Shown: positions 8,487-17,673, numbered from the stretch's first letter. The stretch: 64,000 nucleotides of DNA from UBA1479 sp002706405 (GCA_963972255.1 CAXATO010000005.1:1-64000), one strand, 5' to 3'. Notes: a model not told the origin generated them from the sequence alone. Translations and numbers: made by a program.

Positions 8487-8644
8487 GGGAGGGTGGTCCT
8501 ATTCTGCGTCGATCGCGGGGCAAGAATAACCAGATGTCCGACCCTGTCGCCAGGGGGCAGGACGGAATGCTGTAATTTGTTCGATTTCATCTTAAAATAT
8601 CGGCATAGACGGTTGTTTTTTTTGGTAAACAGCGCTACGCGTCA

Positions 8645-8682
8645 TTAATCGTCGATTAACGCTCATCGGCGACAAGTATAAC
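8645..8682 (+). promoter_or_regulatory. CtrA-type box and -10 upstream of mreC
   Basis: TTAA (8645-8648), a 7-nt spacer, then TTAAC (8656-8660) matches the CtrA recognition sequence TTAA-N7-TTAAC exactly. The 15-mer from 8645 to 8659 is also a perfect palindrome around one base. TATAAC at 8677-8682 is a plausible -10, with the second half-site near the -35 position. It lies about 120 bp before mreC in an otherwise gene-free 291-bp divergent gap. Confidence 0.55.
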
Positions 8683-8777
8683 CTAAAGGGGAGGTCGGGA
8701 GTTGCGGCCCTGCAATCGGTTTTGGGGACCGGGCGTGGGATCGTGGGTATTGTAATGGGCAGGAAGGACGTCCTGGG

Positions 8778-9677
8778 GTGAAGGAACCGCATTCATTTTC
8801 GCGGGTCGCGCAGCCGATTCGCAATTTCGCCCAGCGCTTCGCCTATGTCGGGCTGGTGGTGGCGGCGTTCGCCCTGATGATGCTTGCCAAGGTCGATACC
8901 ATCCTGGTCGAACGCGCGCGGACCCATATGACCGACGCCGTTGCCCCCATCCTGGATGTGCTGTCGCGGCCGCTCGATACGGTGAACCGCGGCGTCGCCG
9001 AGATCCAGGCCATGAAAAACCTGTACGAAGAGAACACGCAGCTGCGCGAGGAACGCACGCGGCTCATGCATTGGAAATCCGTCGCCGAGAAGCTGGAGGC
9101 GGAGAACCGGGTTCTCAAGGAACAGCTCAACGTCATTCCCGAGCGCGAGGCGAGCTTCGTCACCGCGCGGGTCATCGCCGATACGGGCGGTGCCTTTTCG
9201 CAAAGCGTGATCGTCAACGCGGGTGCCCGCGACGGGGTCGAGAAGGGCCAGGCGGCGGTTACCGCCGATGGCCTGGTCGGTCGCGTCATCGACGTCGGCA
9301 GCCGGTCCGCCCGGGTCCTGCTGCTGACCGACATCAACGCCAAGATTCCGGTTCTCGTCGATCCCACCCGCACGCGCGCCATCATGGCCGGGACCAACCT
9401 GGCCCGGCCGCGCCTGACCTGGTTGCCGCCGGGGGCGGTGGTGTCCGTCGGTGACAGCGTCGTGACTTCGGGCCACGCCGGCGTGTTCCCGCCGGGCCTG
9501 CGGGTCGGCCAGGTTGCCGCCGTCGGCGAAGGGGGCCTGATCGTCCAGCCCTATGTCGATCTGACGCGTCTGGAATATGTGCGCGTCCTCAATTTCGGGT
9601 CCGGCGGAATCCTGCAGTTGCCGCAGCGTTCCATTGGTGCCGACACGCCGGGTAAGGAGCGGGGACACCGCCCATGA
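8778..9677 (+). CDS. mreC: Rod shape-determining protein MreC
   Basis: 299-residue bitopic inner-membrane protein of the elongasome; its periplasmic domain is known to activate PBP2. After a short cytoplasmic tail the single helix covers about residues 22-40 (YVGLVVAAFALMMLAK). A coiled coil follows at about 75-115 (LREERTRLMHWKSVAEKLEA), then the beta-rich MreC core, including DGVEKGQAAVTADGLVGRV near 155-175 and VVTSGHAGVFPPGLRVG near 230-250. The start is GTG at 8778. The last codons overlap the mreD start (ATGA), indicating translational coupling. Confidence 0.95.
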   Translation: MKEPHSFSRVAQPIRNFAQRFAYVGLVVAAFALMMLAKVDTILVERARTHMTDAVAPILDVLSRPLDTVNRGVAEIQAMKNLYEENTQLREERTRLMHWKSVAEKLEAENRVLKEQLNVIPEREASFVTARVIADTGGAFSQSVIVNAGARDGVEKGQAAVTADGLVGRVIDVGSRSARVLLLTDINAKIPVLVDPTRTRAIMAGTNLARPRLTWLPPGAVVSVGDSVVTSGHAGVFPPGLRVGQVAAVGEGGLIVQPYVDLTRLEYVRVLNFGSGGILQLPQRSIGADTPGKERGHRP

Positions 9678-10189
9678 GGCCGACCTTCTGGCAGCGCCTG
9701 GATGCCTTCGCCCGCAACCTGACGCCGGTCGCGCTGACCCTGGTCCTGGTCATTCTCAACGTCGTGCCGACCCATATTCCGGGCATCGCCCGGGTGCTGC
9801 CGGTGCTGCCGCTGATCTCGGTCTTCTACTGGTCGATTCACCGCCCGCATCTGGTGCCGGCTCCCGCCGTGTTTCTGATCGGCCTGTTTCAGGACGGCCT
9901 GACCGGGGCCCCCATGGGGCTGCACGCGCTGATCTTCCTGGCCGTGCAGGGGGTCGTGCTGTTCCAGCACAAGTTCTTCATGGGCAAATCCTTTCTGGTT
10001 CACTGGCTCGGCTTCGGGCTGGTCGGGGCCGGGGCGGCGGCGCTGAGCTGGGCCCTGCTGTCGGCCTTTCACGTCACGCTGTTCGCCGCCGACGCCATCG
10101 TGTTCCAATACATCATGACCGTTGCCGCCTTTCCGCTGTTCGCGTTCATCTTCTCGCGCTGGCAGCAGGCATTTTTGAAACTGGATTGA
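9674..10189 (+). CDS. mreD: Rod shape-determining protein MreD
   Basis: 171 residues with five or six hydrophobic helices and little else, the expected build of MreD, a poorly conserved integral membrane partner of MreC. Typical features are an early FYWSIHRPHLVPAPAVFLIG stretch and the GLFQDGLTGAPMGLHAL segment near residues 72-90, which resembles the family's conserved D-x-L-x-G-x-P-L-G-L motif. Its ATG lies inside the mreC stop region (4-bp overlap), and mrdA starts four bases after its stop, so mreC-mreD-mrdA are coupled. Confidence 0.93.
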   Translation: MRPTFWQRLDAFARNLTPVALTLVLVILNVVPTHIPGIARVLPVLPLISVFYWSIHRPHLVPAPAVFLIGLFQDGLTGAPMGLHALIFLAVQGVVLFQHKFFMGKSFLVHWLGFGLVGAGAAALSWALLSAFHVTLFAADAIVFQYIMTVAAFPLFAFIFSRWQQAFLKLD

Positions 10190-10193
10190 TCCG

Positions 10194-12125
10194 ATGCATG
10201 GGGATCAAGAACGCCAAAAACTTTTCGCCCGCCGCACCGTGATGCTGGTGGGGGGCAAGCTGGCGCTTGTCTCCATGCTGGCGGGCCGGATGTATTACCT
10301 GCAGGTGGTCAAGGCCGAGCAATACAAGATGCTGGCCGATGAGAACCGCATCAGCCTGCGCCTGTTGGCGCCGCCCCGCGGCCGCATCGTCGACCGCTTC
10401 GGCATTCCGCTTGCCGACAACAAGCAGAACTACCGGGTCATGCTGGTGTCCGAGGATACCCGGGGGCTCGGCGTCGATGGCGCGCTCGACCTGTTGCACG
10501 ATATCGTGCCCATGAGCATGGGCGAACGCCGCCGGGTCCTGAAGGAAGTCAGCCGCAACCGGTCCTTCGTGCCGGTGACGCTGCGCGAGAATCTGGAATG
10601 GGAAGAGGTCGCGCGGATCGAGGTCAATGCCCCGGACCTGCCCGGCGTGATGATCGATGAAGGGCAAAGCCGGTTTTATCCCTATGGCCCCAACCTGGCC
10701 CATGTCATGGGCTATGTGTCGGCGGTGAGCGAGCGGGAGAAGACCGGCGACCGCCTGTTGGAACTGCCCGGTTTCCGCACCGGCAAGTCGGGGATCGAAA
10801 AAATCCACGATCTCAGCCTGCGCGGCTCCGGCGGATCGTCCGAGGTCGAGGTCAACGCCTATGGCCGGGTCATCCGCGAGCTGAACCGGCGCGAGGGGCT
10901 GCCCGGCGCTGAAATCCGCATGACCATCGACGTCGGCCTGCAGCTTGCGGTCGCCAAGCGCCTGTCCAATGAGGTGAGTGCGTCTGCCGTGGTGCTCGAT
11001 GTTCATACCGGCGACGTGCTGGCCATGGTTTCCCACCCCAGTTTCGACCCCAATGATTTCAACCGCGGCCTGGGGGTCGAGGAATGGAACAAGCTGATCA
11101 ACAACCCGGCGGCGCCGCTTTCCAATAAGGCGATCGCCGGGCGTTACTCGCCGGGGTCCTGCTTCAAGATGCTGGTCGCCTTGACGGCGCTTGAGCGCGG
11201 CGTGATCTCGCCGACCGGCAAGATCTTTTGCCCCGGGTTCATGGAGCTGGGCGACACCAAGTTCCACTGCTGGAAGAAACACGGTCATGGCCTTGTGGAT
11301 GCGACCAGCGCGATAAGTCAGTCCTGCGACGTCTATTTCTACGAGGTTGCCCGCCGCGTCGGGATCGACCGCATCGCTGAAATGGCGGAACGTTTCGGGC
11401 TTGGCGATCCGACCGGCCTGGACCTGCCCGGCGAAAAACGGGGCCTGGTCCCGACCAAGGCCTGGAAGCGCGAAGCGCGGGACCAGTCCTGGCACCAGGG
11501 CGAAACGCTGTTGGCCGGGATCGGTCAGGGTTACGTGCTGGCGACGCCGCTGCAGCTTGCGGTGATGACCGCTCGCCTGGTCAACGGTGGGTTCGCCGTA
11601 TCGCCGCAACTGACCAAATCGGTCAGCACCACCGGCGTGCACGCGGTGCCCGAACATCATCAATTCCCCCAAATCAGCGTCAGCCAGCGCAATCTGGCCC
11701 TGGTGCGCGACGCCATGACCCAGGTCGTCAATTCGCCGCACGGAACGGCCCGTGCGTCGGCGATTCATGATCCGCGTTACATCATGGGCGGCAAGACGGG
11801 CACCGTGCAGGTTCGCCGCATCACCAAGGCGGAACGCGAACAGGGGGTCGTGAAGAACAAGGATCTGCCGTGGGAAGAACGGGACCACGCGCTGTTCGTC
11901 GGCTTCGCGCCGGCGGATAACCCCCGCTATGCGGTCGCCGTGGTGGTCGAGCACGGCGGCGGCGGCTCCAGCGTTGCGGCCCCCATCGCCCGCGATCTCT
12001 TGCTGACGGCGCAACGCCGCCAGTCGGCACGCGACATTCCCATCAGCCAGACCAGCGGCAGCCAAGCGGCGCTTGAGCTTCGCGGCACGGAAGACCGTGT
12101 CCGCCCCGCGGCGGAACAGAGTTAG
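10194..12125 (+). CDS. mrdA: Penicillin-binding protein 2 (elongasome transpeptidase)
   Basis: 643-residue class B PBP that cross-links lateral-wall peptidoglycan with RodA. One N-terminal helix (about residues 18-38) anchors it; the pedestal domain with PPRGRIVDRFGIPLADN lies near 60. The transpeptidase motifs are in order: SxxK as SCFK in YSPGSCFKML (catalytic Ser), the SxN-equivalent SCD in ISQSCDVYFYEVA, and KTG in MGGKTGTVQV. SxD instead of SxN at the second motif is normal for PBP2. ATG at 10194 follows mreD by four bases. A C-terminal tail of about 40 residues is hydrophilic. Confidence 0.96.
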   Translation: MHGDQERQKLFARRTVMLVGGKLALVSMLAGRMYYLQVVKAEQYKMLADENRISLRLLAPPRGRIVDRFGIPLADNKQNYRVMLVSEDTRGLGVDGALDLLHDIVPMSMGERRRVLKEVSRNRSFVPVTLRENLEWEEVARIEVNAPDLPGVMIDEGQSRFYPYGPNLAHVMGYVSAVSEREKTGDRLLELPGFRTGKSGIEKIHDLSLRGSGGSSEVEVNAYGRVIRELNRREGLPGAEIRMTIDVGLQLAVAKRLSNEVSASAVVLDVHTGDVLAMVSHPSFDPNDFNRGLGVEEWNKLINNPAAPLSNKAIAGRYSPGSCFKMLVALTALERGVISPTGKIFCPGFMELGDTKFHCWKKHGHGLVDATSAISQSCDVYFYEVARRVGIDRIAEMAERFGLGDPTGLDLPGEKRGLVPTKAWKREARDQSWHQGETLLAGIGQGYVLATPLQLAVMTARLVNGGFAVSPQLTKSVSTTGVHAVPEHHQFPQISVSQRNLALVRDAMTQVVNSPHGTARASAIHDPRYIMGGKTGTVQVRRITKAEREQGVVKNKDLPWEERDHALFVGFAPADNPRYAVAVVVEHGGGGSSVAAPIARDLLLTAQRRQSARDIPISQTSGSQAALELRGTEDRVRPAAEQS

Positions 12126-12137
12126 GGAGCCGCACCG

Positions 12138-13292
12138 ATGGCCGTTCGCGAAGACGCGCTCAATCCCCCCAGCTTCACCCTGCGGCAAAAGCTGTGGCAG
12201 ATGCATTGGCTGTTGATCTTGCTGTTGGCGGCGACCGCCTCGGTCGGCTTCGCCATGCTGTATTCGGCGGCGGGCGGCCATTTCGAGCCCTGGGCATCGC
12301 GTCAGATGATGCGGTTCGGCGTCGGCATGGCGGTGCTCATCACCGTCGCTTTGATCGATATCCGGCTGTGGCTGAAATATGCCTATGTATTCTATCTGGG
12401 CACGGTCGCCCTTCTCGTCGCCGTGGAATTCATGGGTGAGGTCGGCAAGGGGGCGCAGCGCTGGCTTGATCTCGGTTATTTCGGCCTGCAGCCGTCGGAA
12501 CTGATGAAGATCGCCCTGGTGTTGGCGCTGGCGCGCTATTTCCACGGCACCTCGATCGAAGATGTGCGCCGCATTCCCTCTCTGATCGTCCCGACCTTGC
12601 TGATCGCGGCGCCGGCGGCCCTGGTTCTGCGTCAGCCCGACCTGGGCACGGCGCTCATGCTGGTCATTACCGGGGCGGTGATCTTTTTCGCCGCCGGGGT
12701 GCGTATCTGGAAATTCGTGTTGGTCGGCATCGTCACCGTGGCGGCCGCACCCATCGCTTGGGGCTTCCTGCGGGATTATCAGAAACAGCGCGTGCTGACC
12801 TTCCTCAACCCGGAAAACGATCCGCTGGGGTCCGGCTATCACATCATCCAGTCGAAAATCGCCTTCGGGTCGGGCGGGCTGTTCGGCAAGGGATTCCTGC
12901 AAGGCACGCAAAGCCATCTCAACTTTCTGCCGGAAATGCAGACCGACTTCATCTTCACCATGCTGGCCGAGGAATTCGGTATGGCCGGCGGGCTGGCGCT
13001 GCTCGGCCTCTATGTGGTGATTCTGATTTACGGGCTCGCCATCAGCGTGCGCTGCCGCACCCAATTCGGCCGCCTGGTCGGCATCGGGGTGACGGCGACG
13101 TTCTTCCTCTACGTGTTCATCAACATGGCCATGGTCATGGGCCTGGTGCCCGTGGTCGGCGTGCCGCTGCCGCTGATTTCCTATGGCGGCACGGCCATGC
13201 TGACCCTGTTGTTCGGTTTCGGGCTCTTGATGGGGACCTGGATTCACCGTGATGTCATGGTCGGCCGGCGCGGTATCGGCGACGACGTTTAG
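12138..13292 (+). CDS. rodA: SEDS peptidoglycan glycosyltransferase RodA
   Basis: 384 residues with ten hydrophobic helices. SEDS proteins polymerise lipid II; RodA pairs with PBP2, encoded 12 bp upstream. Diagnostic sequences are WLDLGYFGLQPSELMKIALV near residues 110-130, RQPDLGTALMLV near 165-176 (containing the essential Asp region of the family), and PVVGVPLPLISYGGTAML near 335-352. Last gene of the mreC-mreD-mrdA-rodA unit. The window also carries the paralogous divisome gene ftsW at its right end. Confidence 0.96.
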   Translation: MAVREDALNPPSFTLRQKLWQMHWLLILLLAATASVGFAMLYSAAGGHFEPWASRQMMRFGVGMAVLITVALIDIRLWLKYAYVFYLGTVALLVAVEFMGEVGKGAQRWLDLGYFGLQPSELMKIALVLALARYFHGTSIEDVRRIPSLIVPTLLIAAPAALVLRQPDLGTALMLVITGAVIFFAAGVRIWKFVLVGIVTVAAAPIAWGFLRDYQKQRVLTFLNPENDPLGSGYHIIQSKIAFGSGGLFGKGFLQGTQSHLNFLPEMQTDFIFTMLAEEFGMAGGLALLGLYVVILIYGLAISVRCRTQFGRLVGIGVTATFFLYVFINMAMVMGLVPVVGVPLPLISYGGTAMLTLLFGFGLLMGTWIHRDVMVGRRGIGDDV

Positions 13293-13404
13293 GGTCGCCC
13301 AGCCGCGTCTTTCCGGGCTTTCCGACAAAACCTGCCCAAGGGTGTCACTTCGCCTCGACAAAGCCGGCCAAGCTTGCTAAAACCCCGCCCTCCATACGTG
13401 GTGC

Positions 13405-13480
<76 letters not shown>

Positions 13481-13501
13481 TTCCTCCCCCATTGAACGTT
13501 G

Positions 13502-14242
13502 TTATTTCTTTCCGGCGGCCTTCAGGGCCTGCTCGCGGTAGGCCTGGATGCGGGCTTTCAGCCCGGGGACCGAGGCCGTGCGGGCAATGTCGGCCATGTC
13601 GGCGTCGCGGGTGTCGGTCGCGGTCACGCGGAACAGGTCGGCCGTCGCCTGGGGGCTGAGGATCTGTGCCGCGGCGGCGGCGTCCTTGGTGGCCTGCGGC
13701 CAGTCGTCCCCATCGATCATGTCCGTGGCGAAGCCCAGGCGCAGCGCCTCGGCGGCGTCGAAGGTCAGGCCGGAATTCTGAATGTGGCGGGCCGCGTCCT
13801 CGCCGACGCGGACCTTGAGGCGCCGGGTGCCGAGTACGATGCCGAAGCCGAGCCCCGGCATGCGGAACGAGGTCTTCGGGGCGGCGATGCGGCGGCTGCA
13901 GGCGCAGAACAGATCAGCTCCGGCGCCGAACACCCGGCCGTGGGCCAGCGCCAGGGTCGGGAACGGCGCGTGGTAGACGGCCTGCAACAGGCTTTCGATG
14001 CGGATCAGGCGATGAACCAGATCGCCGTCCGTGACGCTTTCCAGGTCCGACAGATCGAAGCCGGAACAGAAACTCTTGCCTTCACCACGCAGGATGAGCA
14101 ATCGCGTGCCGTCGTTCGCGGCAGCGGTGACGGCGGCGAGCAGATCCTCGACCAGGTCCGGGCCCAGGGCGTTTGCCTTGTCGGTCCGGTTCAAGGTGAT
14201 GTCGGTGGCGCCGTCGTTGCTTGCGATGATCAGGTTGGTCAT
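13502..14242 (-). CDS. Enoyl-CoA hydratase/isomerase (crotonase) family protein, atypical active site
   Basis: 246 residues with the crotonase fold. The oxyanion-hole segments FCSGFDLSDLE (about 58-68) and GRVFGAGADLFCACSRRIA (about 101-119) are clear. The usual catalytic glutamates of enoyl-CoA hydratase are not: where the family has GGGCEL the protein has GAGADL, and where it has P-E-x-x-L-G it reads MPGLGFGIVLG. Thus CoA-thioester binding is likely but simple hydration is doubtful; an isomerase, hydrolase or non-standard role is possible. It stands alone, convergent with the tRNA, divergent from the amidoligase operon. Confidence 0.75.
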   Translation of the reverse strand: MTNLIIASNDGATDITLNRTDKANALGPDLVEDLLAAVTAAANDGTRLLILRGEGKSFCSGFDLSDLESVTDGDLVHRLIRIESLLQAVYHAPFPTLALAHGRVFGAGADLFCACSRRIAAPKTSFRMPGLGFGIVLGTRRLKVRVGEDAARHIQNSGLTFDAAEALRLGFATDMIDGDDWPQATKDAAAAAQILSPQATADLFRVTATDTRDADMADIARTASVPGLKARIQAYREQALKAAGKK

Positions 14243-14430
14243 GTCGTCGTCCTTCGTGGTTCAGATAGGCTAGGTGATCAGTTCGCAGAATATCCGCGTT
14301 CGGTCCACCTTTTCCTTGCCGGCGCAAGGCTGGGCGCCCGGCTCGGGTTGCAATCCGGCCTGGGATGTCCCACGTTTGACACCAAGGTCAAACGCCGTGT
14401 TCCGCGGCGGCGGCCAAAAATCGTTGTGTG

Positions 14431-15456
14431 ATGTCCGATATTCCCCCTGACATATTCCCCGACAGCCCTTCGCGGCAGGGGTCGCCGGCCGAGCCGCCGG
14501 TGACGACGGCGGAGACGGGAAAGCCGCGCCGCGTGGGCGTCGAGATTGAATTCGCCGGGCTGGACGTGCCCGCCGCCGCCGACCTGGTCCACGATCATTT
14601 CGGCGGCCGGATATCCCGGGCGGACCTGCATCGCCTGATCATCGAAGAAACCGAGTTCGGCGCGTTCGTGGTCGAATTGGATGCCCAGGTCGTCCATAAG
14701 GGCACGGACGACGACGCGGCGGCGAAGACGCCGCTGCTGCCCAAAGACATGGATGCCGCCGCCCGCGACGCGCTGGGCAAGGCGGTGACGGGGATTGTGC
14801 CGGTCGAGATCGTCACGCCACCCTTGCCCTGGTCCGAGCTGGGCCGCCTGGCCGATGTCACAGAAGCGCTGCGTCAGGCCGGCGCCAAGGGCACGCACGA
14901 AAGCCTGCTGTATGCCTTCGGCTTGCACCTGAACCCGGAATTGCCGGCGACCGACGCGGACACGATCCTGCGCCACCTCCGGGCCTTCGTCATCCTGGCC
15001 GACTGGCTGCGCGAACGGGTCGCGGTCGATCTGACCCGACAGCTGTTGCCGCACGCGGACCCGTTCCCGAAGGATTATGTCCTGAAGATTCTGGATTCGG
15101 GTTATGCCCCGGACCTGGACGGCCTGATCAGCGACTACCTGGATCACAACCCGACCCGCAATCGCGAGTTGGACATGCTGCCCCTGTTCCGCCATCTGGA
15201 CGAGGCCGCGGTCACGGCGCGGCTGGACAGTGCCTTGATCAAGGCGCGTCCCACGTTTCATTACCGCCTGCCCGATTGTGCCCTGGGTGATCCGGACTGG
15301 TCGCCGGTCGTCGAATGGGACCGTTGGGTCAGGGTCGAGGAACTGGCTGCGGACCCGGACCGTTTGGCCTGTTTCGCGGCGGCGCTCAGCGATAATCTTC
15401 GCCGTCCGGCGGCGGAACGCTGGCTAGATGAACTGCGAGATTGGCTGACGTCATGA
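14431..15456 (+). CDS. Putative amidoligase (Amidoligase_2, glutamine synthetase-like fold)
   Basis: 341 residues. After a Pro-rich N-terminus comes RRVGVEIEFAGLDV (about residues 34-47), the E-x-E signature strand of the COOH-NH2 ligase group, and further conserved stretches FVVELDAQVVHKG (acidic metal ligands, about 75-90), VPVEIVTPPLPW (about 128-139) and GTHESLLYAFGLHLNPE (about 153-169). Such enzymes are predicted from comparative genomics to form amide or isopeptide bonds using ATP. The next gene is a class I glutaminase-like peptidase, a pairing known for this family. ATG at 14431 is used; a GTG sits one codon upstream. The substrate is unknown. Confidence 0.8.
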   Translation: MSDIPPDIFPDSPSRQGSPAEPPVTTAETGKPRRVGVEIEFAGLDVPAAADLVHDHFGGRISRADLHRLIIEETEFGAFVVELDAQVVHKGTDDDAAAKTPLLPKDMDAAARDALGKAVTGIVPVEIVTPPLPWSELGRLADVTEALRQAGAKGTHESLLYAFGLHLNPELPATDADTILRHLRAFVILADWLRERVAVDLTRQLLPHADPFPKDYVLKILDSGYAPDLDGLISDYLDHNPTRNRELDMLPLFRHLDEAAVTARLDSALIKARPTFHYRLPDCALGDPDWSPVVEWDRWVRVEELAADPDRLACFAAALSDNLRRPAAERWLDELRDWLTS

Positions 15457-16121
15457 CGGCGCGGCCCCGCATCGGCGTGACGGTTTCCAACAAGGGCGCC
15501 CGGCTGACATGGCTGGCTCATTGGCTGGCGGTGCTGCGCGCCGGCGGGCGGCCCGTGCGTCTGTCGGTGGGTGGCAGAACCGAGGTTTCCGGCCTGGACG
15601 GGCTTGTGATCGGCGGCGGTGACGACATCGGCGCGGCGCTGTACGGCGGTGAGGTCGGCCTGGACGTCCGGATTGACCCTGCCCGCGACCGAATGGAACA
15701 ACAGGCGTTGGACGTGGCGCTTCATGCGGACCTGCCGATCCTGGGCGTGTGCCGGGGCGCGCAGATGATCAACATCCACCTGGGCGGCAGCTTGCATCAG
15801 GATGTCTATGCCGCCTATTCCGGCCTGCCGCGCCTGCGCACGCCGCTGGCGCGCAAGCGGATTTCCGTGGCGGGGGGAAGCCGCCTCGCCCGTCTGATGG
15901 GCGGGGGCCGGATTGCGGTCAACAGCCTGCACCATCAAGCGGTCAAGCGCCTGGGCCGGGGGCTCAAGGTTTCCGCGCGGGATGCCCACCGGGTCGTGCA
16001 GGCCGTGGAAAACCCGGCGGCGGATTTTCTGGTCGGTGTCCAATGGCATCCGGAATTCCTGATCTTCCACCGCCGCCATCAGGCGCTCTACCGCGGATTG
16101 GTGCGCGCCGCGCGCGGGTGA
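15453..16121 (+). CDS. Peptidase C26 / gamma-glutamyl-GABA hydrolase-like protein
   Basis: 222 residues, class I glutamine amidotransferase fold. The nucleophile elbow ILGVCRGAQMINIHLGG (about residues 93-109) gives the Cys, and GVQWHPEFL near 196-204 gives the His-Glu pair, so the triad is intact. PuuD-like members hydrolyse gamma-glutamyl amides. Its ATG overlaps the amidoligase stop in an ATGA, so both are translated together; a TTG at 15441 in frame is a less likely start. The pair could make and break, or make and trim, a gamma-glutamyl-type amide. The true substrate cannot be read from sequence. Confidence 0.85.
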   Translation: MTARPRIGVTVSNKGARLTWLAHWLAVLRAGGRPVRLSVGGRTEVSGLDGLVIGGGDDIGAALYGGEVGLDVRIDPARDRMEQQALDVALHADLPILGVCRGAQMINIHLGGSLHQDVYAAYSGLPRLRTPLARKRISVAGGSRLARLMGGGRIAVNSLHHQAVKRLGRGLKVSARDAHRVVQAVENPAADFLVGVQWHPEFLIFHRRHQALYRGLVRAARG

Positions 16122-16164
16122 ATCCACGGGGCGGTGGTGTTATGGAACGGTATGATAAATAAAT

Positions 16165-16189
16165 ATTGAGAATGACTCGCATTCGCATT
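16165..16189 (+). promoter_or_regulatory. Fur-type iron box
   Basis: Positions 16167-16181 read TGAGAATGACTCGCA, matching most of the 7-1-7 Fur consensus TGATAAT-G-ATTATCA, inside the larger imperfect dyad GAATG...CATTC. A TATGAT (16151-16156) upstream could be a -10. The site lies 27 bp before the hairpin-Shine-Dalgarno element of the next gene, an ideal place for iron-dependent repression. Confidence 0.55.
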
Positions 16190-16193
16190 ATGT

Positions 16194-16215
16194 AAGTCTG
16201 TGAGGAGACAGACTT
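16194..16215 (+). promoter_or_regulatory. Hairpin presenting the Shine-Dalgarno sequence in its loop
   Basis: AAGTCTGT (16194-16201) and its perfect complement ACAGACTT (16208-16215) flank a 6-nt loop, GAGGAG, which is the ribosome-binding site. The ATG at 16216 begins on the base after the stem. The spacing from loop to ATG is eight bases, so the whole 3' arm is the spacer. The geometry suggests structural control or stabilisation of translation initiation. Confidence 0.6.
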
Positions 16216-16779
16216 ATGACCGACCTGACACCCAAGAGAACTTTGTTGAACGCCGGCGAGGGGCTCCTCTTGTTGGCGATCCGGGCGTGGCGGGGGCTCA
16301 CCCCGGAAAGCACGCGTTCCGATGGGGCGGGCCGGGATGGGTCGGCAAGGGCCGAGGCCCGAAATGTTCCCCCGGCTCTTGCCGACGCCGTCGCCGCGTT
16401 TCTCGACCTGCTGTGGCGCAGCGATCCCTTCATCGTGCGCTCCAACCCCATTGCCAATAACGGCATGACCCTGTTTGAACTGCAGACCATCTACGCCCTT
16501 GCCGAATGGCGCAAAGGCAACCACCGCACGGTCCACGAACTTCTGGCATGGTGGTTCCCCGATACGCAGATCGCCTATGGCAGGGCGCTTCTGGCCGAGG
16601 TGTCCGAGGTGCTTGATGACCTGGGCATCGAATTCCAGCCCAGCAAATGGGTACACGCCCATTTCCTGGGAAACCGGCCCCGGCAGGCCGGTTCGGGGTC
16701 GGTCGTCCCCACCGGCACGCGCATGACCCCGCCGGGGGTCCTGTGGGCCGCCGCGCGGGCGAACCGGACCCTGCACTGA
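16216..16779 (+). CDS. Protein of unknown function, candidate Fur-regulated
   Basis: 187 residues; I do not recognise a family. It has a short hydrophobic N-terminal segment (EGLLLLAIRAW, about residues 15-25), too weak for a secure signal or membrane anchor, then a variable charged stretch and a conserved-looking helical core (about 52-150) with FLDLLWRSDPFIVRSNP and FELQTIYALAEWRKG. The C-terminus is rich in Gly, Pro and Arg. It follows a Fur-type box and an unusual hairpin ribosome-binding site, so iron regulation is inferred. Two ABC ATPase genes follow 33 bp later and may share the transcript. Confidence 0.7.
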   Translation: MTDLTPKRTLLNAGEGLLLLAIRAWRGLTPESTRSDGAGRDGSARAEARNVPPALADAVAAFLDLLWRSDPFIVRSNPIANNGMTLFELQTIYALAEWRKGNHRTVHELLAWWFPDTQIAYGRALLAEVSEVLDDLGIEFQPSKWVHAHFLGNRPRQAGSGSVVPTGTRMTPPGVLWAAARANRTLH

Positions 16780-16812
16780 TCATCCATCCCCATAAAGAAA
16801 AAGAGGCAAAAC

Positions 16813-17673
<861 letters not shown>

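Noticed and set aside
10146..13361. 1071-codon minus-strand frame
   Set aside because: It is antisense to mrdA and rodA, which have complete catalytic motifs. The translation is low-complexity His/Asp/Gln/Arg.
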